53,995 nucleotides of DNA, taken from NCBI GenBank assembly GCA_002346645.1, contig DEAD01000002.1, positions 1 to 53,995 on the forward strand, given 5' to 3'. Within the stretch, counting starts at the first letter, position 1; every line of letters starts with the position of its first letter. This DNA comes from Dehalococcoidia bacterium UBA2991. GTDB taxonomy: Bacteria; Chloroflexota; Dehalococcoidia; Tepidiformales; Tepidiformaceae. A program made the position numbers and the translations under genes. Of this stretch, positions 1 to 7,383 are shown in pieces. The notes under the pieces were generated by a model that did not search any database, was not told where the DNA came from, and worked only from the letters and a program-made list of their open reading frames with translations.

Positions 1-585
1 GAAGAACCGGGCGAACCACAAGAAACACCAGCGGCGACCGAGGCTCCAACCGCCACAGAGGCACCTGAGCCGACTACGACGCCGGTGCCAACTGAGACCC
101 CGCTAGCCACAGAGGCGCCCGAGCCAACTGCGACGCCAGTGGCAACCGAAGCCCCGCTAGCCACAGAAGCACCGGAGCCGACCAAGGCTCCAACAGCCAC
201 ACGCATTCCGTCCACACCAGCAGAGGCCACAGATCCCTACGCAGATCCGACACCCAATGAACCCGAACAGGACGAAGGAACATCTAAAGGGGGCGGAACT
301 GGCACAACTATCCTGATCGTTGTTCTTGCCGTTGTGGCAGCCCTGGCAACGATAGGAGTAGTAGCGTTCTCCTGGCTAGGATGGTCTCCAGGAACGGATA
401 GCGTAGAACCAGTCATCGGGGGTGGAGCCGAGCTTCCCAGAAGTTCGCCCCAGAGCTCGCTGCGGACCTTAAAGAGATCCATCCAGAACTCCCTATCGCT
501 CTTCCAGAAACTATCGCAAGACTCTGCAAGGTCCCTTACCGAGTCGATAAAGAGATTCCTACAGTCTCTGCCACGAAGAAATTAG
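1..585 (+). CDS. Thr/Pro/Glu-rich membrane-anchored protein, 5' truncated
   Basis: The frame is open from the first base, so the N terminus lies outside the window. The visible 194 residues begin with a low-complexity linker made of ATEAPEPT-type repeats, then a Gly-rich joint, one hydrophobic helix (TTILIVVLAVVAALATIGVV), and a basic, Ser/Leu-rich tail of about 60 residues that should lie in the cytoplasm. The linker looks like an extracellular stalk, so the missing part is probably a surface domain. The sortase gene starts 70 bp downstream on the same strand, but no LPxTG-like signal is visible here. The function is unknown; the membrane-anchor reading is inferred from the helix and stalk. 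Confidence 0.7.
   Translation, partial: EEPGEPQETPAATEAPTATEAPEPTTTPVPTETPLATEAPEPTATPVATEAPLATEAPEPTKAPTATRIPSTPAEATDPYADPTPNEPEQDEGTSKGGGTGTTILIVVLAVVAALATIGVVAFSWLGWSPGTDSVEPVIGGGAELPRSSPQSSLRTLKRSIQNSLSLFQKLSQDSARSLTESIKRFLQSLPRRN
54..182 (+). repeat. 54-bp in-frame tandem repeat, about 2.4 copies
   Basis: Copies begin at 54, 108 and 162 with the common start CACAGAGGC or CACAGAAGC, and each unit is exactly 54 bp (18 codons). The copies differ mostly at third positions, so the protein repeat is kept while the DNA has drifted. The repeat encodes the Thr/Pro/Glu stalk of the truncated surface protein. Confidence 0.8.
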
Positions 586-592
586 AGCGTCG

Positions 593-621
593 GCGACAAT
601 CAATTTATGCAGCCGTATACT
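593..621 (+). promoter_or_regulatory. Putative sigma-70 promoter for the sortase gene
   Basis: GCGACA (593-598) and TATACT (616-621) are separated by 17 bp. The -10 is close to consensus and the -35 matches 4 of 6. The predicted transcript would start about 28 nt before the GTG at 656. Confidence 0.4.
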
Positions 622-655
622 CAAACTGGCTAACAGCCGCCTAACGGGGTGTGCC

Positions 656-1444
656 GTGACGGTCGTGCAGAGTTGGTTTTTGAATAGAACGGTTCTGGTA
701 TTTGGAGCAGCGGCGCTCCTACTTCTTGGTGCCTGTACTAGTAGCAAACCAACCGTGGAAACGAACCACCAGGCCGTATCTGAATCCACACCAACAGCAA
801 CAATCGCCTCCGAAGGAACAGAAACCCCGAGCACTCCCCAGGGAACTATTCAGGCAACACCAACCAAACCTATTGAGACCCAGGAACCCACAGCTGAGCC
901 AGAACCTTACGACGGCGAGCTCGTTTCTATGCGCCTACCATCCCTAGGGGTAGAAGCACCAATCGAACGGATTGGCCTAGTCCCGGGGCGCAATCAACTG
1001 GATGTTCCACAGCCTTTGAACGTCGGCTGGTACGAGATCTACGACAAGCCGGGATTCGGGACGAGTTCCCTCTTTTCAGCCCATAAGGACTACTACCCGA
1101 ACATCCGCGGTCCTTTCTACTCACTTAAAGACCTTGAGAACGGGGACCAGATCGTGGTGGTGATGGATGACGGCCGCGAGTATGTATACGAGGTATTTTT
1201 TCAACGACGCTACACGCGGGAAAACATACCTGTTGGTTACCTGATCCGCCCTCACGAACACGAGGACCCGGAAATGCGCCGCCCATCGAATGAGGAGTGG
1301 ATTGTTCTATACACCTGCGGCGGGGATTTTGTAGCGAGGACCGAGGGCGGGGCAGGCTACTACCTGCACCGAGACGTGGTGATCGCCAGACTTATAGAAA
1401 CGATTCTTCCACCAAGGGTAAGTGCTACAGAAAACAGGAACTGA
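656..1444 (+). CDS. Sortase family transpeptidase, lipoprotein-like N terminus
   Basis: Sortases cut a sorting motif on secreted proteins and transfer them to an amine. The 262-residue protein has a hydrophobic N terminus ending in a lipobox (LLGAC, Cys27), then about 55 residues of Thr/Pro/Glu linker, then a sortase domain (about 87-250). The catalytic set is visible: His143 in FSAHKDYY, Cys221 in VLYTCGG (the TLxTC motif of the family) and Arg239 in YLHRD. The GTG at 656 is the start that gives an intact signal sequence. The class is uncertain; short secreted sortases of classes D, E and F look alike. The truncated stalk protein just upstream may be its substrate or partner. Confidence 0.85.
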   Translation: MTVVQSWFLNRTVLVFGAAALLLLGACTSSKPTVETNHQAVSESTPTATIASEGTETPSTPQGTIQATPTKPIETQEPTAEPEPYDGELVSMRLPSLGVEAPIERIGLVPGRNQLDVPQPLNVGWYEIYDKPGFGTSSLFSAHKDYYPNIRGPFYSLKDLENGDQIVVVMDDGREYVYEVFFQRRYTRENIPVGYLIRPHEHEDPEMRRPSNEEWIVLYTCGGDFVARTEGGAGYYLHRDVVIARLIETILPPRVSATENRN

Positions 1445-1464
1445 GCCAAGTAGGTTAATCGGGC

Positions 1465-2703
1465 CTACCAACGGAATGAGAAGTCGATGTAATTCTCAGG
1501 ATCGAGAGCAGCGCCGTTATATCTAATCTCAAAGTGCAAGTGCTCTCCGGTACTAAATCCAGTGGAACCAGAGATGCCTAGGATTGTCTCCCCCTTTGTA
1601 ACCCGCTGACCCCAGGAAACAAGAATCTCGCTGAAGTGAGAATAAAGAGTCTCCCAGCCATCACCACAATCAACAATTACGTAATAGCCATAGCTATATG
1701 TTAGCCATTCAGTACGGGAGACCCAGCCATCGCAAGCGGCATAAATGGATGAGGCGGGATAAGCGCCAAGAGCAAGATCAATACCAGTATGTATGCGTCC
1801 GTGGCCACGGTCAGTTCCGAACCAATCACTAACGAAACCCCATACAGGAAGGGGTAAGCTAAAACGCCCAGGAGAGACGTCAGGGATACCGTAATACCCA
1901 AGGATTACTCCGTTATCGCTGTAAACAGGCGGAGGCTTAGGCTCAGCATTTGGCAACAACACGTATTCGCCGGCCTGGAGATCTCGACCTCCGGTAAGGT
2001 TGTTTGCACGATGATTAATCACATCCTGGACCGTGACATTTAAGTAGTTTTCAACGATGCCATAAATGGAATCAGCGTAACCAACCAGATAAAGAATGCC
2101 TGGAACCTGGCCAAGGGGAACGAGAATCTCTTCGCCTGGGGCTATCCAGCCCCCCTCTGCAACCTCAGCATTATTGAGAAGGATGTTGTCAATAGTCGTC
2201 TCGTAGGTATCAGCAATTTCACTGAGAGTGTCTCCTGCTCGAACTACATACAGAACGTACGGAACCGTAGGGTCTATCCGTTCAGTAAGAGGCCTCAGCT
2301 CATAGCCTTGATCTGAACTTGCCGCAGCGGCATCGGCCACACCATCTGAAAGTGTCTCATCAGTGGCAACGTTTTCAGTTGGGCGCAACTGAGCAACTTG
2401 GAGCCCCGGCAAAGTACCGCGTAGAGGGGATTCCCGCGTTTTATGGCTCACCCCTGGCCTAAGAAAGCTTTCGTCAGTAGGAGCTATAGCCCGTACGCCT
2501 GAAAGTGGTGACGAAGGAACACTTGAGATTTGAAAGGGCTCAGCTTCAGTAATGAGGTGGGTTGTGAGAACCGCTGCGAGAGCGGCCATACCAACTAAGA
2601 GAAGGTGCAAACCAATGCGAATTGGTAAGCGACTGTGAGCATCAGATCTTGCACGCGAGGATGGACGCGCACGCATGAGCCTCAGCAGCCCGGTCCTCAG
2701 CAC
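1465..2703 (-). CDS. LysM-LysM-M23 murein endopeptidase
   Basis: A predicted cell-wall hydrolase of 412 residues. It has a basic N terminus, one membrane helix (about 27-50), a disordered linker, two LysM modules (about 151-196, with the YVVRAGDTLSEIA signature, and 205-251) and a C-terminal M23 zinc metallopeptidase domain (about 296-400). Zinc ligands are visible in HTGID (His305, Asp309) and HLHFEIR (His388, His390). LysM binds glycan chains and M23 cuts peptide cross-links, as in the NlpD/EnvC and lysostaphin families. The start is GTG with AGGAGG 11 nt upstream. It converges on the sortase gene, whose end is 20 bp away. Whether it is an active enzyme or an amidase activator cannot be decided, but all metal ligands are present. 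Confidence 0.9.
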   Translation of the reverse strand: MLRTGLLRLMRARPSSRARSDAHSRLPIRIGLHLLLVGMAALAAVLTTHLITEAEPFQISSVPSSPLSGVRAIAPTDESFLRPGVSHKTRESPLRGTLPGLQVAQLRPTENVATDETLSDGVADAAAASSDQGYELRPLTERIDPTVPYVLYVVRAGDTLSEIADTYETTIDNILLNNAEVAEGGWIAPGEEILVPLGQVPGILYLVGYADSIYGIVENYLNVTVQDVINHRANNLTGGRDLQAGEYVLLPNAEPKPPPVYSDNGVILGYYGIPDVSPGRFSLPLPVWGFVSDWFGTDRGHGRIHTGIDLALGAYPASSIYAACDGWVSRTEWLTYSYGYYVIVDCGDGWETLYSHFSEILVSWGQRVTKGETILGISGSTGFSTGEHLHFEIRYNGAALDPENYIDFSFRW

Positions 2704-2768
2704 GGTCCCGCATACCTCCTGGCATCAACGAAAGCACAGACGCAATCACAGATTACACCCTGATTTTA

Positions 2769-2784
2769 GGGCCTAACCTGGCCC
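2769..2784 (-). terminator. Weak hairpin downstream of rho
   Basis: On the minus strand GGGCC (six-base loop) GGCCC is followed by TAAAATC, about 45 nt after the rho stop codon. It could end the rho transcript, but the stem is only five pairs and there is no T-run. Confidence 0.25.
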
Positions 2785-2827
2785 AGCCAAATACGAAAGC
2801 AAGGGACTAGAGAAAACTTAGAGCGGC

Positions 2828-4168
2828 CTAGACCTCAGTGCGCAGACTAGCTAGGAATTCCTCGTTCGTTTCTGTCCTACCCAGACGCTCCAGAAGGCGT
2901 TCGGTCGCCTCATGAGAGTTGGGGGAGTTCTGTGAGATCATGGCGGTCATACGGCGGACCAGCCAAATACCCTTCAGAGTGTCCTCATCAAGCAAAAGCT
3001 CCTCACGCCTAGTGGAGCTGGCCTGAATATCGATCGCAGGATAGAAACGGCGCTCAGCAAGTTTGCGATCAAGACGCAGTTCCATGTTCCCAGTTCCCTT
3101 GAATTCCTCAAAGATAACCTCGTCCATGCGGCTACCAGTATCGATCAGGCAGGTTGCGATCACCGTAAGAGAGCCACCCTCTTCACACTTGCGTGCTGCG
3201 CCAAATAGGCGCTTTGGAGGATAGAGGGCAACAGGGTCAACGCCGCCAGTCAAGGTACGACCACTCGGGGGAAGAGCGAGGTTATACGCACGGGTAGCAC
3301 GGGTGATGGAGTCCATAAGAATTACGACATCCTGGCCACCCTCAACTAGCCGCTTTGCTCGCTCAAATGCCATCTCGGCAACCCGAGTGTGGTCCTCGAC
3401 AGGCTCATCAAAAGTACTACTGGCAACCTCGCCACGAACACTGCGGCGCATATCGGTGACTTCTTCAGGTCGCTCACCGATAAGAACCACCATGAGATGG
3501 ACATCGGGATGGTTGGTAGTAATGCCATTGGCAATATTTTGGAGGAGCATCGTCTTGCCCGCCTTCGGTGGGGAGACGATGAGAGCACGCTGCCCACGCC
3601 CGATCGGAGAAACGAGGTCGATTAGGCGGTGGGTAAGGTTATCGGCGGTGGTCTCCAGGAGCAGTTGTTCCTTCGGGAAGACAGCCGTGAGATTCTCGAA
3701 AAACGGCCGACTCTTAGCAGCCTCAGGATCCAGGCCATTAACCGTCTCTACCTTGAGTAGGCCGTAATACTTCTCGTTATCACGGGGGGCCCGAATTTCC
3801 CCGGTAACGTAGTCCCCTGGACGAAGCGCAAAACGACGAAGGTTGGACTGGGAGACGTAGATGTCGTGAGGACCGGGAAGAAGTGACTCTCCCCGCAGAA
3901 AACCATAGTTCCCATCATCAGAAACCTCGAGGAATCCACCGGAGAACAGGTTTCCTTTTTGTTCGGCTTGAGTCTGCAAGAGGCGGAAGATCAGATCCCG
4001 CTTGCGCAGAGTGGAAGCATTGCTAACACCAAGATCGCGAGCAAGGCTTATAAGCTCACCGCGGGTACTGCTCTCTAGTTCAGAGATGTTGAGCGTGGGG
4101 ACAGCATCCCCCCGTTCGGGATTGATGGAAGCCTCTTCGGCTGGCGGGGACTCAGGTGCGCGTGTGAT
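2828..4168 (-). CDS. rho: Transcription termination factor Rho (non-canonical start)
   Basis: Rho is the hexameric RNA helicase that ends transcription. The RNA-binding cold-shock-like domain (GNYGFLRG, DIYVSQSNLRRF) and the ATPase core with Walker A (PPKAGKT) and the Q-loop region are all intact up to RTEV-stop. The first ATG/GTG/TTG in frame is TTG at 3979, but the frame stays open to a TGA at 4202-4204. This upstream part encodes the conserved Rho_N helices (LNISELESSTRGELISLARD, then LRKRDLIFRLL), so the true start must be further upstream. The best candidate is ATC at 4168-4166, with AGGA 8 nt before it, giving 446 residues. A sequencing error or frameshift is the alternative. The family call is certain; the start is not. 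Confidence 0.92.
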   Translation of the reverse strand: MTRAPESPPAEEASINPERGDAVPTLNISELESSTRGELISLARDLGVSNASTLRKRDLIFRLLQTQAEQKGNLFSGGFLEVSDDGNYGFLRGESLLPGPHDIYVSQSNLRRFALRPGDYVTGEIRAPRDNEKYYGLLKVETVNGLDPEAAKSRPFFENLTAVFPKEQLLLETTADNLTHRLIDLVSPIGRGQRALIVSPPKAGKTMLLQNIANGITTNHPDVHLMVVLIGERPEEVTDMRRSVRGEVASSTFDEPVEDHTRVAEMAFERAKRLVEGGQDVVILMDSITRATRAYNLALPPSGRTLTGGVDPVALYPPKRLFGAARKCEEGGSLTVIATCLIDTGSRMDEVIFEEFKGTGNMELRLDRKLAERRFYPAIDIQASSTRREELLLDEDTLKGIWLVRRMTAMISQNSPNSHEATERLLERLGRTETNEEFLASLRTEV

Positions 4169-4372
4169 GGCAAAGATCCTATTGCCCGCTGCGAGCCGCG
4201 CTCAACAGGTACGGGCGAGTTTAGGGTGGCGGGAACCTCGAACCTTTGTGAGGTGTGCCTGGTTAGCACATCGGCGGAAAGCCGGGCTTATGACCAGTTG
4301 GGTGTCAGAATACGAGAGCTTTGTAAATCGGGCAAGTACCGCTCCGGCTTTGCGCAGAGCCGAGCACCCGCC

Positions 4373-4378
4373 TACCAT
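4373..4378 (+). promoter_or_regulatory. Candidate -10 box just before rpsT
   Basis: TACCAT ends 8 nt before the rpsT ATG and no Shine-Dalgarno sequence is visible. A start of transcription one nucleotide before the ATG would give a near-leaderless mRNA. There is no clear -35. Confidence 0.3.
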
Positions 4379-4386
4379 CGCTATCG

Positions 4387-4644
4387 ATGCCTACGAATCA
4401 ATCCGCTGCAAAGCGCTGGCGCCAATCGCTAAAGCGACGTACCCGCCATCGTGGAACGCGCTCTGAATCGCGTTCGGCTGTCCGCGCAACACGCGAGGCG
4501 GCAGCAACAGGCGATGAAAAGGCATTTAGCGAAGCGCTGACCACTGCCTATTCAGTTCTTGACCGAGCTGCGAAGAAGGGCGCGATTCCAACCGGCAGAG
4601 CAGATCGCACGAAACGTCGATTAGCAGCCCTTCGCCCTGAGTAG
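4387..4644 (+). CDS. rpsT: 30S ribosomal protein S20
   Basis: The 85-residue, very basic protein begins MPTNQSAAKRWRQSLKRR and carries the alpha-helical S20 pattern, ending near GRADRTKRRLAAL. S20 is a primary 16S rRNA-binding protein of the small subunit. It is divergent from rho; the roughly 180 bp between them should carry both promoters. Length is normal for the family. Confidence 0.95.
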   Translation: MPTNQSAAKRWRQSLKRRTRHRGTRSESRSAVRATREAAATGDEKAFSEALTTAYSVLDRAAKKGAIPTGRADRTKRRLAALRPE

Positions 4645-4730
4645 CGCTTCCCCATCTTTGCACCAGAAGAAATTGGTTTCTTACGCATTGGAAACGTGGA
4701 GTGAGTGCTCGAAGTTCTGAGGGTGACTCC

Positions 4731-5459
4731 ATGACCACAGCGGGTAGCCATCCAAGGGTTGACGTTGTTATCCCTTGCTACAACGAGGTTTCTGTTCTTA
4801 GCGAAAGTGTGGAACGCACCCTCGAGCTCTTCTACAGAAACCCCCAGTACGACTGGCGACTGGTCATCGCAGACAATGGGTCCAACGACGGCACCAGCGA
4901 GCTAGCCCGCGAACTCGAAATCAAACACAAGCAGGTAAGCTCGATCGTCCTAACGGTTAAAGGGCGAGGGATTGCGCTTCGAGAGGCCTGGCTGAAAAGC
5001 GATGCCAGTGTGGTCTCCTACATGGATGTGGACCTAAGCACCGACCTGGAACACCTACCAGCCCTAATCAAAATGGTGGCAGACGGTGACCATGATGTAG
5101 CGAGTGGCTCGCGGCTAGCTCGAGGAGCGCAAACAACACGGTCCTTCAAGCGAGAGTTGATCTCCCGATGCTATGTGCTAATCATCCGAGCCTTCTTCCC
5201 CCGACTACAGATCAGTGATGCCCAATGCGGATTCAAAGCAGCGAGCCGGCGGGCAGTGGAAATGATTGTCCCGAAAATAGAGGACCGTGCCTGGTTCTTC
5301 GATACAGAACTTCTGGTACGAGCACATCAAGCGGGCTTGCAAGTGGGGGAGCTTCCAGTGCACTGGGTAGAGGACCCAGACACCAAAGTGCACATCATCA
5401 GCACAGCGACAGAGGACATTCGGGGCCTGATCAGGCTGCGATTCCAGGTGCGGATATAG
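4731..5459 (+). CDS. GT2 glycosyltransferase, dolichyl/undecaprenyl-phosphate sugar synthase-like
   Basis: The 242-residue protein has a GT-A fold: the start VDVVIPCYNE, the nucleotide-binding DNGSNDGT, the metal-binding DxD in YMDVDLSTD, a glycine-rich SGSRLARGA and DAQCGFKA. This pattern is typical of DPM1/DpmA-like enzymes, which move a sugar from a nucleotide carrier to a polyprenyl phosphate. No C-terminal membrane helices are present, so it is the short soluble or peripheral type. ATG at 4731 is preferred over GTG at 4701 because GAGGGTG lies 5-6 nt before it. The sugar and acceptor cannot be told from sequence. Confidence 0.88.
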   Translation: MTTAGSHPRVDVVIPCYNEVSVLSESVERTLELFYRNPQYDWRLVIADNGSNDGTSELARELEIKHKQVSSIVLTVKGRGIALREAWLKSDASVVSYMDVDLSTDLEHLPALIKMVADGDHDVASGSRLARGAQTTRSFKRELISRCYVLIIRAFFPRLQISDAQCGFKAASRRAVEMIVPKIEDRAWFFDTELLVRAHQAGLQVGELPVHWVEDPDTKVHIISTATEDIRGLIRLRFQVRI

Positions 5460-5506
5460 CGGAAGCCAAGGCTTTTTCGCATGCCCCATGCTAAGGACGG
5501 TCAGGT

Positions 5507-5535
5507 TTGACCCCCTCGGAGGGTCGGGGTATAAC
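5507..5535 (+). promoter_or_regulatory. Sigma-70-type promoter of the b6f-like operon
   Basis: TTGACC (5507-5512) and TATAAC (5530-5535) are separated by exactly 17 bp, the best canonical promoter in the window. The spacer contains the hairpin GACCC/GGGTC (5509-5525), which may be an operator or the end of the previous transcript. Transcription would begin near 5542, about 70 nt before the 32-aa gene. Confidence 0.6.
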
Positions 5536-5610
5536 TCATTTGCTACAAGATTCACAAACTTGCCGAGACCTAGAGGTCTTATCGGCGACGATCAGAGAGG
5601 GCGCTGAGCG

Positions 5611-5709
5611 TTGGAAGTTGGGGAATTCCTAGAGCTGGTTTTCGTGTTTGTCACGATATTCCTAGGCCTGGCCATCATGGTCGCATTCGGCAAATGGTGG
5701 GAGCGTTAA
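5611..5709 (+). CDS. Small single-helix membrane protein, first gene of the b6f-like operon
   Basis: A 32-codon frame starting at TTG 5611, with GAGAGG about 9 nt upstream. It encodes an acidic N terminus (MEVGEFLELV), one hydrophobic helix and the ending FGKWWER. Its stop lies 5 bp before the cytochrome b ATG, and translation of the two is probably coupled. Size and topology resemble the tiny one-helix subunits of b6f complexes (PetG, PetL, PetM, PetN), though no specific sequence match can be claimed. The reading as a complex subunit is inference from position, codon structure and topology. Confidence 0.6.
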   Translation: MEVGEFLELVFVFVTIFLGLAIMVAFGKWWER

Positions 5710-5714
5710 CGTCT

Positions 5715-6467
5715 ATGGCCGTTGAGCAGCCTAGCCAGCCAACGATTGGCGACCTGATTTACGACAAGCTTTTCCACAATTATGTGTGGCGATCTATTTT
5801 CCGGACGGGTTACCCGAACACTCCGCGTAACCAAATGCTTGTGGTTGCAACAAACGTATTCCTTCATTTGCACCCCACCCGCATTCATCGCACTCACGTG
5901 AAGATCACCCATACCTACTGCCTCGGTGGTCTTACCTTCTTCATGTTTTTAGGTCTGACAGTGACGGGGATTCTTTTGATGTTCTACTACGTCCCCAGCG
6001 TCGATCGAGCTTATCTGGATATCCAGAACATACAGACCAACGTCCAATTTGGTCAGCTCATGCGGAACATGCACCGGTGGATGGCACATGCGATGGTCAT
6101 CCTTGTCTTCCTCCACATGCTGAGAGTGTTCTATACGGGCGCTTACAAACCCCCTCGTGAATTCAACTGGGTAGTAGGAGTGGTACTGCTGGTACTCACC
6201 TTCCTCCTAAGCTTTACCGGCTATCTCCTGCCCTGGGATCAGCTAGCGTTCTGGGCCATTACGGTGGGCACGAACATCGCCGGTTCAGCCCCTGTGCTAG
6301 GTCCAAAAACGAGATTCTGGCTACTCGGTGGCTTCGAGGTAGGACCAGACGCGCTGATTCGCTTCTACACGTTGCACGTCATCGGTCTTCCACTGCTAGC
6401 GGCAATCTTCATGGCTGTGCACTTCTGGCGGATTCGCCGGGACGGCGGCCTAGCTCGGCCGTTGTAA
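5715..6467 (+). CDS. petB: Cytochrome b6-type subunit of a quinol:electron acceptor oxidoreductase
   Basis: The 250-residue, four-helix cytochrome b oxidises quinol in the membrane. Heme ligands are His120/His134 (13 residues between) and His221/His236 (14 between); the 14-residue spacing is the b6 form rather than the bc1 form. Cys69 in THTYCLGGLT aligns with the plant b6 Cys35 that covalently holds heme c-i, so a third heme is expected. SFTGYLLPWDQ is the conserved Qo-side helix segment. ATG 5715 is preferred; GTG 5694 would overlap the small upstream gene. Subunit IV follows after 19 bp, so the complex is split in the b6f manner. Confidence 0.93.
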   Translation: MAVEQPSQPTIGDLIYDKLFHNYVWRSIFRTGYPNTPRNQMLVVATNVFLHLHPTRIHRTHVKITHTYCLGGLTFFMFLGLTVTGILLMFYYVPSVDRAYLDIQNIQTNVQFGQLMRNMHRWMAHAMVILVFLHMLRVFYTGAYKPPREFNWVVGVVLLVLTFLLSFTGYLLPWDQLAFWAITVGTNIAGSAPVLGPKTRFWLLGGFEVGPDALIRFYTLHVIGLPLLAAIFMAVHFWRIRRDGGLARPL

Positions 6468-6486
6468 AGGCGGTATGAGCTAATAC

Positions 6487-7383
6487 ATGGCTACCGTTGT
6501 TGTTGCCCGACCAGCTCTTAGACCTACTCCTCGCGCACGCGACGAGGAGGTGTTGGTATGGCCAGACCTGGTCTTCGTAGAATTCATCTCTGCGCTGCTC
6601 TTTACCGCACTCCTATTCCTGCTGTCCTACCTAATGAACGCCCCGCTTCTGGACGAAGCAAATGCCAATGTAACCAACGATCCGGCGAAGGCACCTTGGT
6701 ACCTGCTAAATCTGCAGGAGCTACTGCTACACATGAATGCGGCACTAGCAGGAATCGTTGTTCCAACGGCCTGGTTAATCATCCTCATGGTTTTTCCTTA
6801 CTTTGACCGCGAAACGGAAGGCCAAGGGCGATGGTTCGCAGAAGTCAACTCTGTGAAGAACACCGTCGTCTCTCTTATGGTTGGATTCTGGGGGACGTTG
6901 GCGCTCATCCTGTGGAACTCAGGAAAGGTGGCGCTTTGGCTGAAGGACTGGTTTGGCTTCTCTGGCGGCGACACGCTGGCATTCCTGGAGCGTTCAGCAG
7001 CCCTGAAGGACCCCTCAATAGTGCCATGGCCAAGCTGGGCGGACTCTATTCCCTATCTATGGTTCAACCTAAAAATCCTGGATGAGGGTCCCGGGGCTGG
7101 GGTTACCACTTTCCAGAAGATTGACCTCCCCACCCTGCTTGTCGACATCGGAATCCCAGCAGGATTCATGGTGGGTTTTTCGTGCCTGCTGATTTTCGGC
7201 TTCTGGAGAATCGGCTGGGTACTAACACGCAGGGACGCGCTAATCACATTGATGAGCGGATTTGTAGGTGCATTCCTAATGCTGACAATTATCGGTACCG
7301 CCTTCCGCGGCCCTGGCCAGGATCTGATCTGGCCATGGGACCTGCGAACCCTTGAGGGCATTCCGGGGCAGGAGTCCCACTGA
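6487..7383 (+). CDS. petD: Cytochrome b6f-type subunit IV (C-terminal cytochrome b half)
   Basis: The 298-residue membrane protein completes the cytochrome b core and part of the quinol oxidation pocket. After a polar N terminus come a helix, the pocket motif at residues 69-72 (APWY, where classical enzymes have PEWY) followed by LLNLQELL, and several further helices. The protein is almost twice the length of plant PetD because of additional C-terminal helices. The stop codon overlaps the Rieske ATG by one base. The missing glutamate of PEWY is the notable change; PPWY or APWY forms occur in other bacterial complexes. Confidence 0.88.
   Translation: MATVVVARPALRPTPRARDEEVLVWPDLVFVEFISALLFTALLFLLSYLMNAPLLDEANANVTNDPAKAPWYLLNLQELLLHMNAALAGIVVPTAWLIILMVFPYFDRETEGQGRWFAEVNSVKNTVVSLMVGFWGTLALILWNSGKVALWLKDWFGFSGGDTLAFLERSAALKDPSIVPWPSWADSIPYLWFNLKILDEGPGAGVTTFQKIDLPTLLVDIGIPAGFMVGFSCLLIFGFWRIGWVLTRRDALITLMSGFVGAFLMLTIIGTAFRGPGQDLIWPWDLRTLEGIPGQESH

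Noticed and set aside
4075..4269. Minus-strand 64-codon frame with GTG start upstream of rho
   Set aside because: It is Ser/Pro rich, ends inside the rho N-terminal region in another frame, and has none of the Rho_N residues; it is a shadow.
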